The translations under genes and the position numbers were made by a program. This document shows positions 1-8,059 of a stretch of DNA of 64,000 bases, piece after piece. The notes under the pieces are model-generated. The model saw nothing but the letters and a program-made list of their open reading frames with translations. It did not search any database and was not told the origin of the DNA. The stretch is from an uncultured bacterium (GTDB lineage: Bacteria > DUMJ01), in NCBI GenBank assembly GCA_937958695.1, contig CALGNK010000011.1:82694-146693 (forward strand), written 5' to 3'. Position 1 is the first letter of the stretch; each line of letters begins with the position of its first letter.

Positions 1-231
1 GATAGGGAAACAAAAAGATTCTACTTAAGGCCATTTGTTTATGCTATAAAGAGCGAAAGGGACCCTATAACATTTGAGGAAATATACGCTGAAGATACTT
101 CTAAGAGGTTTCATATATATTTCTTTATTAGGGGGTATAGTTATAAATTATTAGGCCTCTTCCCTACGAATATCCATCTTTTTGGAGTAAAGGATGGATA
201 TATATATATCTGTTTGGTACAGACCAATTAG
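1..231 (+). pseudogene. Frame-shifted N-terminal part of a dipeptide-type ABC permease (5' end outside window)
   Basis: Frame 1 is open from the window edge to a TAG at 229-231. It encodes the periplasmic linker typical of long OppC/DppC permeases and aligns residue by residue with the intact paralogue at 23737-24870 (for example RPFVY, IYAEDTSKR beside IYTEDRSKK, YKLLG, IHLFGV). The continuation LFGTDQLGRDLFSR lies in frame 3 from base 210. The switch falls inside an (AT)6 run at 198-209. It may be a real frameshift, a slippage-prone dinucleotide tract, or a sequencing error. It belongs with the following entry as one original gene. Confidence 0.7.
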
Positions 232-254
232 GAAGAGATCTATTTTCAAGGACC

Positions 255-893
255 ATGTATGGAACAAGGATATCTTTGAGTGTAGGGTTAGTCGGGGTAG
301 GAATAAGCTTTATCTTAGGTTTAATACTTGGAGGCATTTCTGGGTATTTTGGCGGAACAGTTGATAATGTCATTCAAAGAATTATAGATGTTCTTATGTC
401 TCTACCTACCATACCTCTATGGTTAGCATTTGCAGCTGCAGTTCCTCAAGATTGGTCATCTGTAAAGGTCTATTTCATTACTACAATAATACTCTCTATA
501 TTCGGATGGACTACTCTAGCTAGGACAGTAAGAGGCAAGTTACTATCTATGAGAGAAGAAGACTTTGTAATGGCTGCCAGACTTTATGGTTGCACACCAT
601 TCAGAATAATTACCAGGCATCTCTTACCTGGTTTTGCTAGTTATATAATCGTCTCTTTGACACTAGCTATCCCTAGTATGATACTAGGGGAGACAGCTCT
701 CAGTTATCTCGGGGTTGGATTACGTCCTCCGGCTATAAGTTGGGGAGTCCTTCTGCAAGATGCACAGAATGTTAGAACAATAGGGTTGCATCCTTGGATA
801 CTAATTCCATGCATATTTGTAATATTGGCCGTTTTAATGTTTAACTTTATGGGTGATGGCTTACGAGATGCAGCTGATCCATATGCAAGATAG
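255..893 (+). CDS. ABC transporter permease, OppC/DppC type (membrane domain, downstream of a frameshift)
   Basis: Inner-membrane permease of a peptide/opine-type (family 5) importer. About five membrane segments are visible, with the EAA cytoplasmic loop around residues 95-120 (EEDFVMAARLYG through RHLLPG) and the usual ending FMGDGLRDAADPYAR. It closely resembles the C-terminal part of the permease ending at 24870, so the genome carries paralogous systems. The in-frame coding sequence really begins upstream near base 210, and the ATG at 255 lies within a conserved motif (SRTMYGTR). The 212-residue protein is therefore not a natural full-length product; the paralogue has 377 residues. The missing half is the previous entry. 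Its binding protein and OppB partner presumably lie left of the window. Confidence 0.8.
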   Translation: MYGTRISLSVGLVGVGISFILGLILGGISGYFGGTVDNVIQRIIDVLMSLPTIPLWLAFAAAVPQDWSSVKVYFITTIILSIFGWTTLARTVRGKLLSMREEDFVMAARLYGCTPFRIITRHLLPGFASYIIVSLTLAIPSMILGETALSYLGVGLRPPAISWGVLLQDAQNVRTIGLHPWILIPCIFVILAVLMFNFMGDGLRDAADPYAR

Positions 894-923
894 ATAAGTC
901 TTTCTAGGGGGGTAGTTTCTAAT

Positions 924-1349
924 CTATTTTCTTACTAATTTTCCTACCTTTGTACCAGGAAAGACCGTTCTTATTACCCTAGGATCTTCAACCTTTGCTA
1001 TTGCTACTTCACATATAGATAGAATTATACACCCCTCTTCTAAATGACCACTAAAAGATTTAAAATCTCTATTCACTATAGAAATATGTAAATGTGGTTC
1101 TCCACTAGCTATTATTCCCTGCAAAGATACAATCTCTAATGGACCTTCAAAATCTAAAAAGTCATCCTTTGGTGGGAAGTCATTAGATGCTACCATATGT
1201 ATCTTAGCCTTCAAAAGACTACCCACTCCAGAAACTACAACACCTGTATCTATTTTTGTATCTTTTACTGCTCCTATAATACTTTTAAGTAAGTCTTCTC
1301 CTCTATCCACACGACAAAATAAAAATTGTTTCCCATCTATTATCTCCAT
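924..1349 (-). CDS. PPC (DUF296) domain protein
   Basis: A 141-residue protein made of a single PPC/DUF296 domain. The signature EPHLHISIVNRD (near residue 83) and GHLEEGC (near 100) carry the His residues that bind metal in bacterial family members. It has no AT-hook, so a DNA-binding role is not indicated. The start is well supported: AGGAGG lies 6 nt before the ATG and overlaps the stop region of the aldehyde dehydrogenase gene upstream. It is the last gene of the 11-gene minus-strand catabolic operon. Bacterial PPC proteins often sit beside RraA- and Ldh-type genes, but their biochemical role is not established. Function unknown. Confidence 0.75.
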   Translation of the reverse strand: MEIIDGKQFLFCRVDRGEDLLKSIIGAVKDTKIDTGVVVSGVGSLLKAKIHMVASNDFPPKDDFLDFEGPLEIVSLQGIIASGEPHLHISIVNRDFKSFSGHLEEGCIILSICEVAIAKVEDPRVIRTVFPGTKVGKLVRK

Positions 1350-1359
1350 ATATTTCCTC

Positions 1360-2802
1360 CTATCCTAGAACAATGAATACAGTCTTCCATTCAGTAAATA
1401 GGTCTATTGAAGTTGTTCCCTGCTCTCTTTCACCATTCCCAGAAGCCTTAACTCCACCAAAAGGACCTTGTATCTCCGCACCAGTTGGAGGGGCATTTAT
1501 ATAGACAACGCCAGACTCCAGAAGTTCCATAGCCTTAAAACTCTTCTTAAGGTCCTTTGTATATATTGAGGCAGAAAGGCCATATTCTGTGCTATTAGCA
1601 ATCTCTATGGCAGAGTTAAAGTCATCTGCCTTCATTATACATACAACAGGGCCAAATATCTCTTCTTTTGCTATCCTCATATCAGGGGTTACATCAGTAA
1701 ATACTGTAGGTTCAAAGAAGAAACCTTTAGAAAATTCACCACTATCTAAGACATTTCCTCCATATACAAGTTTTGCCCCTTCTTTTATTCCTACATCTAC
1801 ATAGTATCTTACTTTGTTTAGCTGTGATTCACTCACAAGTGGACCCATATCTGTATCCTTATCCATCCCATTACCTACCCTTATCTTCTTCACACTCTCT
1901 ATAAATCTATCTATAAATTCATCATAGATCTTCTTTTCCACAATAATTCTACTAGCTGCTGTACACTTCTGTCCTGTTGCACCGTATGCCCCTGAAACAC
2001 ATCCATCTAAAGCCAGATCCAAATTGGCGTCTTCTAAGACAATTACTGGATTTTTACCACCCAACTCTAATCCAACTTTCTTTATCATTTCTCCACATAT
2101 GGCTCCAATCTTACTCCCTATCTCTACTGAACCAGTAAAGGATACTACCCCTACATCGGGATGTCTAACTATCTCCATTCCTGCAGATTCGCCAAAACCT
2201 TGTATTAAATTTATAACACCTGGTGGCAATCCCGCCTCTTCTAATATTTTTACAAATTGCTGGGCTACTAAAGGAGTCTCTCTCGACGGTTTGAATACAA
2301 CAGTATTACCAGTTATAAGGGCAGGCATAATCTTTCTGACAGGCAATAGTAGGGGGAAGTTCCAAGGAGTAATAATACCTGCAATTCCAACCGGTTCCCT
2401 AAAATACACTATATATTTGTCCCTCTTTTCAGAAGGAACAGTCTCCCCTATAAGTCTTCTCCCTTCTCCAGCAGAGTAATAGACCATATCTATACTTACC
2501 TGAACCTCTCCAAGGGATTCTTTGAAGGTCTTTCCCATCTCCTTTGTGATTGTTTCAGCAAGCCTTTCTTTATCTCTTTCCATAAGCCTTGCCGCATTGA
2601 AAAGTATCTTACCTCTTTCAGGTGCAGGCATTCTTTTCCATTCTTTCTGAGCCTTTCTAGCACTTGCCACTGCCAGTTCTACATCTTCCTTCCCAGATAG
2701 AGGGAACTCTCCTAATACCTCATCATTATTGGCAGGATTTATACTCTTAAACGTCTTCCCAGTACTGGCATTTGTTATCCATCTTCCATCTATAAAGTTC
2801 AC
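1360..2802 (-). CDS. NAD(P)+-dependent aldehyde dehydrogenase, semialdehyde type
   Basis: Oxidises an aldehyde to a carboxylate. The 480-residue length is standard for the family. The catalytic Cys lies in GQKCTAASR and the general base Glu in GLELGGKNPV; the NAD-binding motif FTGSVEIG and the substrate-pocket sequence PWNFPLLLP are present. The N-terminus (FIDGRWI, INPANNDEVL) and overall pattern resemble succinate or 2-oxoglutarate semialdehyde dehydrogenases. The GTG start overlaps the stop of the upstream 2799-3692 gene (GTGA), indicating translational coupling. In the operon it probably oxidises the aldehyde made by the neighbouring alcohol dehydrogenase or released by an RraA-type aldolase. 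The exact substrate cannot be read from the sequence. Confidence 0.9.
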   Translation of the reverse strand: MNFIDGRWITNASTGKTFKSINPANNDEVLGEFPLSGKEDVELAVASARKAQKEWKRMPAPERGKILFNAARLMERDKERLAETITKEMGKTFKESLGEVQVSIDMVYYSAGEGRRLIGETVPSEKRDKYIVYFREPVGIAGIITPWNFPLLLPVRKIMPALITGNTVVFKPSRETPLVAQQFVKILEEAGLPPGVINLIQGFGESAGMEIVRHPDVGVVSFTGSVEIGSKIGAICGEMIKKVGLELGGKNPVIVLEDANLDLALDGCVSGAYGATGQKCTAASRIIVEKKIYDEFIDRFIESVKKIRVGNGMDKDTDMGPLVSESQLNKVRYYVDVGIKEGAKLVYGGNVLDSGEFSKGFFFEPTVFTDVTPDMRIAKEEIFGPVVCIMKADDFNSAIEIANSTEYGLSASIYTKDLKKSFKAMELLESGVVYINAPPTGAEIQGPFGGVKASGNGEREQGTTSIDLFTEWKTVFIVLG

Positions 2803-3692
2803 TTACCTTTCACCTCTATCCCTAGGAGTTTTTCCCATACCTTAATAACAGCAGATTGATTCTCTTCACCATAACCAAGGTCTTTTACTGCAGTAAAGAG
2901 TTGACTTACAGTAGCACCTACAAAAAGAGGAACTTCTTCATTCTTAGCAAGTTCTAAGGCTAGATTTATATCTTTACTTGCCAGTTTAGCCTTAAATCCA
3001 GGAGTAAAATTTCTAGATAAAACTCCAGGTATCTGTGTCCTCAATATAAAGCCATCTGCAGCAGTATTTATTAAGACATCAAAAAGGACCTTTGGATCTA
3101 CCCCTAACTTTGTTCCTAAGGCAAAAGACTCTGCTATTATAGCCATATTTGAGATACTTATAAGGTTCCCAAGTAGTTTTACTATATGACCCTGCCCATT
3201 GGTACCTATATAAAATATATCCTTACCCATAGTCTCTAGGATAGGCCTGCATCTCTCTAAAATCTCTCTCTTTCCACCAACCATTATACAGAGGTTCCCT
3301 TCTTCAGCCCCTTTAACTCCTCTACTTACAGGGGCATCGAGCATCTCTACATTCCTTTCCCTGAGTCTTTCTGCTATCATTACTGTAGATTGGGGCATAC
3401 TTGTCCCCATATCTATCACAACGCTACCTGGTTTTACCCCTTCAATTACTCCATTCTCACCAAGCATTACCTCTTCAACCTCTTTAGAGCTTGGAAGCAT
3501 TGTAATCAATACATTAGACTCTTGAGCAACCTCCTTTGGTGTCTTGACAACCTTTGCTCCAAGCCCTTGTAGAATATTTACTGGTTCCATATTCCTGTGG
3601 GGCATGATAACCAAAGGGAAGCCCTTCTTGATTATATTTCTAGCCATAGGAAGCCCCATGGCACCTAAACCTATAAAGCCAACAATCTCCAT
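2799..3692 (-). CDS. 3-hydroxyisobutyrate dehydrogenase-family NAD(P) oxidoreductase
   Basis: A 297-residue beta-hydroxyacid dehydrogenase. The N-terminal dinucleotide motif is GFIGLGAMGLPMA. The substrate motif DAPVSRGVKGAEEG lies near residue 120, and the catalytic Lys motif GQGHIVKLLGN near 165. Family members reduce tartronate semialdehyde or oxidise 3-hydroxyisobutyrate, 2-(hydroxymethyl)glutarate or related C4-C6 hydroxyacids. With an aldehyde dehydrogenase directly downstream it could make or remove a semialdehyde. It is separated from the upstream iron alcohol dehydrogenase by 4 nt. Substrate unknown. Confidence 0.88.
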   Translation of the reverse strand: MEIVGFIGLGAMGLPMARNIIKKGFPLVIMPHRNMEPVNILQGLGAKVVKTPKEVAQESNVLITMLPSSKEVEEVMLGENGVIEGVKPGSVVIDMGTSMPQSTVMIAERLRERNVEMLDAPVSRGVKGAEEGNLCIMVGGKREILERCRPILETMGKDIFYIGTNGQGHIVKLLGNLISISNMAIIAESFALGTKLGVDPKVLFDVLINTAADGFILRTQIPGVLSRNFTPGFKAKLASKDINLALELAKNEEVPLFVGATVSQLFTAVKDLGYGEENQSAVIKVWEKLLGIEVKGK

Positions 3693-3696
3693 TCTA

Positions 3697-4866
3697 TCAC
3701 TCTCCTTCGTAACTAGCCTCTAATATGGATATAAGATCTTCCTTCTTGCAAACCCTAGGATTAACAGTTAGATTTCCGCTCTTCATAGCCTCTTCAGCTA
3801 TTCTATCAAAATCTTCCTTTCTTACCCCAACTGATTTTAGATTCCTAGGTAAACCTATATCCATTATTAGCTCTTTTATAGCCTTAATAGATTTTAGTGC
3901 GGTTTCTCTTAAGGTATCCCCAGGAGATTCTCCCATTGCAACGGCAATCTCAGCATAGCCTTCAAGATTTCCTGGCAGATTAAATTCCATCACATATGGA
4001 AGAACTAATGCATTGGCTAATCCATGCGGAAGTCTAATATCCCAACTACCTAGTGGCATAGCTAGGGCATGGGCAATTCCCAATCTAGTATGTCTAAATG
4101 CCATTCCTGCTAGTAAGCTAGCAAGAAGCATATTAGTCCTTGCCTGTATATCTTCACCTCTTGATACTGCCCTTCTTAAATTACCAGCTATAAGTCTTAT
4201 ACTCTCTAAAGCCAGAGCCTTTGTAACTGGGGTAGCAACTGTTGTCACATACGACTCGATAGCATGGGTCAAGGCGTCCATTCCAGTCATAGCGGTTACA
4301 CTTGGGGGCATTGAAACAGTAAGCATTGGGTCACATATGGCTATCTTAGGGGTTAATAGATCACTTCCTATACTTATCTTTGTCATATCTTTACTATTAG
4401 TTAATACGGAGAATATTGTTAGTTCACTTGCAGTTCCAGAGGTTGTAGGAACAGCTATAATAGGCAATGGCTTATTCTTGACTTTGTTTACCCCTACATA
4501 ATCTAAAAGTGTCCCTCCCCTATTGGTTACCCTCATAGCTATAGCCTTAGCTGAGTCCATGGAACTTCCACCACCGATACCGATAACAACATCACAACTA
4601 TCCCCTATAGCTAGATCTGTTCCCTTTTCGATTGTCGTATCAAGAGGATTAGGTTCTACCTCGTCAAATATAACAAAATCTATTCTATCTTCAGAAAGTA
4701 TACCCTTTATCCTTTCCAAAATTCCTGAATTTGCTATCCCTTTGTCTGTAACTATAAAAGCCTTAGCCCCCCCAAGTTCTTTAATCCTCCTACCTAGTTC
4801 TCTTATAGAATCGCAACCAAAGATTATAACTGTTGGGATACTGAATATAAAGTTGAGGTTTTCCAT
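3697..4866 (-). CDS. Iron-containing alcohol dehydrogenase
   Basis: A 389-residue group III alcohol dehydrogenase. It carries the NAD-binding motif GGGSSMDSAKAIA and the metal ligands Asp and His in GMDALTHAIESY and in GIAHALA and RLPHGLANAL. It interconverts an alcohol and an aldehyde or ketone with NAD(P)H. A GGAGGGAG site precedes the ATG, which starts 2 nt after the stop of the Ldh-type gene. Acting with the aldehyde dehydrogenase and the hydroxyacid dehydrogenase downstream, it likely oxidises a hydroxyl of the imported compound or an intermediate. Confidence 0.9.
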   Translation of the reverse strand: MENLNFIFSIPTVIIFGCDSIRELGRRIKELGGAKAFIVTDKGIANSGILERIKGILSEDRIDFVIFDEVEPNPLDTTIEKGTDLAIGDSCDVVIGIGGGSSMDSAKAIAMRVTNRGGTLLDYVGVNKVKNKPLPIIAVPTTSGTASELTIFSVLTNSKDMTKISIGSDLLTPKIAICDPMLTVSMPPSVTAMTGMDALTHAIESYVTTVATPVTKALALESIRLIAGNLRRAVSRGEDIQARTNMLLASLLAGMAFRHTRLGIAHALAMPLGSWDIRLPHGLANALVLPYVMEFNLPGNLEGYAEIAVAMGESPGDTLRETALKSIKAIKELIMDIGLPRNLKSVGVRKEDFDRIAEEAMKSGNLTVNPRVCKKEDLISILEASYEGE

Positions 4867-4868
4867 CT

Positions 4869-5948
4869 TTAATTTTCTCCCTCTAAAGGAAAATTGACAG
4901 ATAATAACTTCCCAACCTCCTTCAGTTCTTTAATAACTTCTGGACCTAGCTGAATCCCGCTTCTTTTGTTTTCTACATATCTTCTAAACTCAAGTTCTCC
5001 TGGCAATAGTATCTCATCTACCCCTTTAGCCTTTGGTAAACTCTTTATCTCTTGTCTCATTAATTCCACCCTCTCTTTAAATTCATTGACTGGGCAGAAA
5101 TTTTCAATATTAAACACCATAATAAAATTACCCACATTTTGGGGCTTTGAAAAATCATCATATAAAGAACCTATATGTGAACCAAATTCTGCACCGCTTA
5201 GGATTCCACTTAATATATCTATCATTAAAGCTATGCCAGAACCCTTAGGGCCTCCAAAAGGCAATACCGCCCCCTTTAATGCAGATTCTGGATCAGTAGT
5301 AAACTCCCCTTCTGGATCCACAGCCCACCCTTCAGGGATAGTCTTTCCCTCTTTTGCTGCCAGAATAATCTTACCTCTAGCAACAATACTAGTAGCCATA
5401 TCTAAAAGGATAGGAGGAAACTCTCTAGTTGGAATACCAAAGGCAATTGGATTTGTTCCAAGATATGGGACCCTTGCTCCCCAAGGAGCCATAGTAGATG
5501 GGGCATTTGACATAACTACTCCAATCATATCTTTCTCTATAGCCTTTAGGGCATAATATCCTGCACACCCAAAATGTGTAGTATGTCTTACAGCCACAAC
5601 ACCAACACCAACCTTATTTGCCTTTTCTATTGCCAACTCTACAGCCTTAACCCCAACAACTTGGCCTAGACCGTTATCTCCATCTAAAACCGCCATAGAG
5701 GGGGATTCTCTAACAATATGAATGTTAGGTTTTGCATTTGTTAAGCCTGTTTGTATTCTTTTTACATATATACCGAGGCGGGTTACTCCATGAGAGCTTA
5801 TCCCCATAAGGTCTGCCCATACAAGATGATCTGAAACTATATCGGCAGATTCTTTAGTGATCCCAAGCTTTAATAAAACATCACAGCAAAAATTCTTTAA
5901 TAGATCGGCATCTATCTTAGAAACCGTCTGTAATTCTATATCTTTCAT
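4869..5948 (-). CDS. Ldh2-family (malate/L-lactate/ureidoglycolate-type) NAD(P) oxidoreductase
   Basis: This 359-residue protein belongs to the Ldh_2 family (AllD, YlbC, YiaK, ComC relatives), which oxidises 2-hydroxyacids or reduces 2-oxoacids. Family landmarks are SSHGVTRLGIY near residue 53, VGVGVVAVRHTTHFG near 117, LGTNPIAFGIPT near 164 and PFGGPKGSGIALM near 232. It shares a 4-nt overlap (ATGA) with the upstream RraA gene. The sequence supports a 2-hydroxyacid oxidoreductase. Given the RraA neighbours, which make or consume 2-oxoacids such as pyruvate, it may work on their product. Confidence 0.88.
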   Translation of the reverse strand: MKDIELQTVSKIDADLLKNFCCDVLLKLGITKESADIVSDHLVWADLMGISSHGVTRLGIYVKRIQTGLTNAKPNIHIVRESPSMAVLDGDNGLGQVVGVKAVELAIEKANKVGVGVVAVRHTTHFGCAGYYALKAIEKDMIGVVMSNAPSTMAPWGARVPYLGTNPIAFGIPTREFPPILLDMATSIVARGKIILAAKEGKTIPEGWAVDPEGEFTTDPESALKGAVLPFGGPKGSGIALMIDILSGILSGAEFGSHIGSLYDDFSKPQNVGNFIMVFNIENFCPVNEFKERVELMRQEIKSLPKAKGVDEILLPGELEFRRYVENKRSGIQLGPEVIKELKEVGKLLSVNFPLEGEN

Positions 5949-6622
5949 TCTTCTTCTGTTAATCCCTCTCTTTCTAAAACTTGTCTTAAGTTCAGTAAAT
6001 CAAGGGTAAGTTTACCCTGTTTTAACTCCTCAATGACTCTTCTCTCAAACCTTTCTCTATCCTCTGCCCTCTTTATAACCTCTTTCACGTCTTCTTTTTT
6101 TACAACTACAACGCCATCAGCGTCTCCTAAGACTACATCCCCAGGATTTACTATAACTCCTCCACAGGTAATAGGATGATTTATATAACCAATTAATTTC
6201 TTTGTAGTTGCCTTTATAGACACAGACCTACAAAAAACTGGAAAACCCAAAGCTTTTATAGCCTGAGTATCTCTAATTCCACCATCTATTACTAGCCCCT
6301 TTATACCTCTCTCCATCGCTGCTACAGTAGCTATTTCCCCCCAAGCTCCAGCCTCCCCATAATCTCCAATATTTACCACTAGGATATCCCCTGGCTGAGC
6401 TACAGATATAGCCTTATGAATCATTAGGTTATCTCCAGCTCGAGATAAAACTGTAACTGCAGGACCGCATAGCTTCATACTTTCATCTATAGGCTTTATA
6501 TAAGAAAACATTGCCCCATTCTGACCATTTGCCTCATAAACTGTAGCAGAGGAAAACTGAGATAATCTTTCGATTAACTCTTTACTAACCCTTTCGATCT
6601 TTTTTATTACGTTCGGCTTCAT
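5945..6622 (-). CDS. RraA-family protein (HMG/CHA aldolase-like), first copy
   Basis: A 225-residue protein of the RraA/4-hydroxy-4-methyl-2-oxoglutarate aldolase fold. The catalytic Arg-Asp pair is in GGIRDTQAIKALGFPVF near residue 115, and the family ending GDVVLGDADGVVVV is near 165. Enzymatic members cleave 4-hydroxy-2-oxoacids to pyruvate or oxaloacetate using a divalent metal; RraA itself inhibits RNase E. The catabolic setting favours an aldolase or decarboxylase role. It overlaps the upstream regulator gene by 4 nt and the downstream Ldh2 gene by 4 nt. A diverged second copy lies at 7306-7998. Confidence 0.87.
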   Translation of the reverse strand: MKPNVIKKIERVSKELIERLSQFSSATVYEANGQNGAMFSYIKPIDESMKLCGPAVTVLSRAGDNLMIHKAISVAQPGDILVVNIGDYGEAGAWGEIATVAAMERGIKGLVIDGGIRDTQAIKALGFPVFCRSVSIKATTKKLIGYINHPITCGGVIVNPGDVVLGDADGVVVVKKEDVKEVIKRAEDRERFERRVIEELKQGKLTLDLLNLRQVLEREGLTEEE

Positions 6623-7284
6623 TTTAATTCTCCTCTATAAAATTTTAGAACATCTTCTTTTGCATTCTTTATATGCGTTCTCATAGCCAATTCACTTTTT
6701 TCAGAATCCCTCTCCTTTATTGCATTAAGAATCTCTATATGCTCTGATAAGGATTTTAGAGGCCTTCCTGGTATATGAGAAGAACGAAATTTAAGGAGTT
6801 GTATCTGATTTTTTATAATCTCTAAGTGACTTATAAGCCTGTTATTTTTACTACTATGATGTATGAGATTATGGAATATCTCATCATATTTTATACAGCT
6901 GTTATAATCTTTATCCTCTACAGCGGTTCTATAATTATTAAGAGCCTTTTCTAATTCTTTAATAAATGAACTATTAGCATTCTTCGCTGAGTATCTTGCA
7001 GCTACTCCTTCTAAAACTTCCCTTAAAACATAAATCTCTTCTATATCATCCACCTCAAGGCTTACTACATAAGCACCTTTCCTCGGAATTATCTTTACAA
7101 GTCCATCTTTTTCTAAAGCAGTTAAGGCTGTCCTTACAGGAGTTCTACTTACATTGAGCTGCTTAGAAATTTCTTCTTCTACTATCTTAGAATTAGGGGG
7201 AAGCTTCTGCTGAAAGATCATAGACTTTATCTCTTCATATACCAATGTATCTAGATTTTTATACTCCACTCTTATTTCTGCCAT
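6619..7284 (-). CDS. GntR-family (FadR/FCD subfamily) transcriptional regulator
   Basis: The N-terminal winged helix (residues about 10-70; SRTPVRTALTALEKDGL) is followed by an all-helical FCD effector domain with the metal-binding His and Asp positions (DEIFHNLIHHSS, and LSEHIEILNAI near the C-terminus). FCD domains typically bind organic acids. I chose the ATG at 7284 over a GTG at 7305 because AGGGGG lies 6 nt before it. The gene sits inside the operon it likely controls; the palindrome at 11320-11337 is a probable operator. The effector is probably a substrate or intermediate of the pathway. Confidence 0.9.
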   Translation of the reverse strand: MAEIRVEYKNLDTLVYEEIKSMIFQQKLPPNSKIVEEEISKQLNVSRTPVRTALTALEKDGLVKIIPRKGAYVVSLEVDDIEEIYVLREVLEGVAARYSAKNANSSFIKELEKALNNYRTAVEDKDYNSCIKYDEIFHNLIHHSSKNNRLISHLEIIKNQIQLLKFRSSHIPGRPLKSLSEHIEILNAIKERDSEKSELAMRTHIKNAKEDVLKFYRGELK

Positions 7285-7305
7285 AAGCTTCCCCCTAGAT
7301 ATCAC

Positions 7306-7998
7306 CTATAGTACAGTCTCATCTAAAGGTAATCCAGCTTGCTCATAAAGTCTTCTACGACCAACCTTATCTTCCTCTAATATCTTTAATGCTATATCTG
7401 CCACCTTTAAAGCATACTCCTGTGGTACTACAACAACTCCATCTCCATCTCCTACTATTACATCACCAGGTCTTACTAAGACTCCACCACAATTTATAGG
7501 TTTATTCATAGACTCAAACTCCATCCTAGCCTGCACCATAGTTCTGGATATATACCTGCAAAACACAGGTACTCTCTCCTTTATAACTTCATCGGTATCT
7601 CTACATCCACCGTCAGTTACTAATGCCCTGGCTCCTTTATTAAAATATGCCAGAGAATTGTTTGAACCCAATAAACCCACATCCAAGTCATGGGCATCTA
7701 TCACTATTATATCCCCAGGCTCAATAATCTCTCCAAAAGGATAGGTACATACATTTGCATACCAATCCTCAACAAACTTATTATACTCCTCTGGGCTCAT
7801 TGTTGGAACTATCCTGTTCGTCGGGACATACCTTACTGTCTTTGCTATGCCGCATACCTTTACTGGTCTAAATAATGGTCTTATATCTCTTGACATTAAA
7901 CCAATATTCCTCAGCATGAGCCAATCCATAGCATCACACACATCCGCTACTCTTAATGGAGCAAATTTTTCTAAAATCTTTTCTCTATCAATCGCCAT
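7306..7998 (-). CDS. RraA-family protein (HMG/CHA aldolase-like), second copy
   Basis: A 230-residue paralogue of the 5945-6622 product. It has DGGCRDTDEVIKERVPVF near residue 125 (catalytic Arg and Asp kept) and GDVIVGDGDGVVVVP near 175. An N-terminal extension (RVADVCDAMDWLML) and the segment PTNRIVPTMSPEEYNKF distinguish it from the first copy, so the two probably act on different substrates or form a hetero-oligomer. It is the first gene after the binding-protein gene and has an AAAGGAGG ribosome site. Both copies look catalytically intact. Confidence 0.87.
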   Translation of the reverse strand: MAIDREKILEKFAPLRVADVCDAMDWLMLRNIGLMSRDIRPLFRPVKVCGIAKTVRYVPTNRIVPTMSPEEYNKFVEDWYANVCTYPFGEIIEPGDIIVIDAHDLDVGLLGSNNSLAYFNKGARALVTDGGCRDTDEVIKERVPVFCRYISRTMVQARMEFESMNKPINCGGVLVRPGDVIVGDGDGVVVVPQEYALKVADIALKILEEDKVGRRRLYEQAGLPLDETVL

Positions 7999-8026
7999 AG
8001 TCGTTGCCTCCTTTAAGATTTATATT

Positions 8027-8057
8027 AATCCCCCCGAGTAAAACTCGGGGGATTTTT
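8027..8057. terminator. Hairpin with T-run between the binding-protein gene and the RraA/GntR segment
   Basis: CCCCCGAG at 8031-8038 pairs with CTCGGGGG at 8044-8051 across a 5-nt loop. TTTTT follows on the plus strand at 8053-8057. For minus-strand transcription the tract after the stem is only ATTAATATAAAT, so it may act as a partial terminator that lowers expression of the metabolic genes relative to the transporter. Confidence 0.6.
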
Positions 8058-8059
8058 AA

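Noticed and set aside
2024..2479. Long open frame opposite the aldehyde dehydrogenase gene
   Set aside because: It is antisense to a certain gene, has no ribosome site and encodes no recognisable protein.
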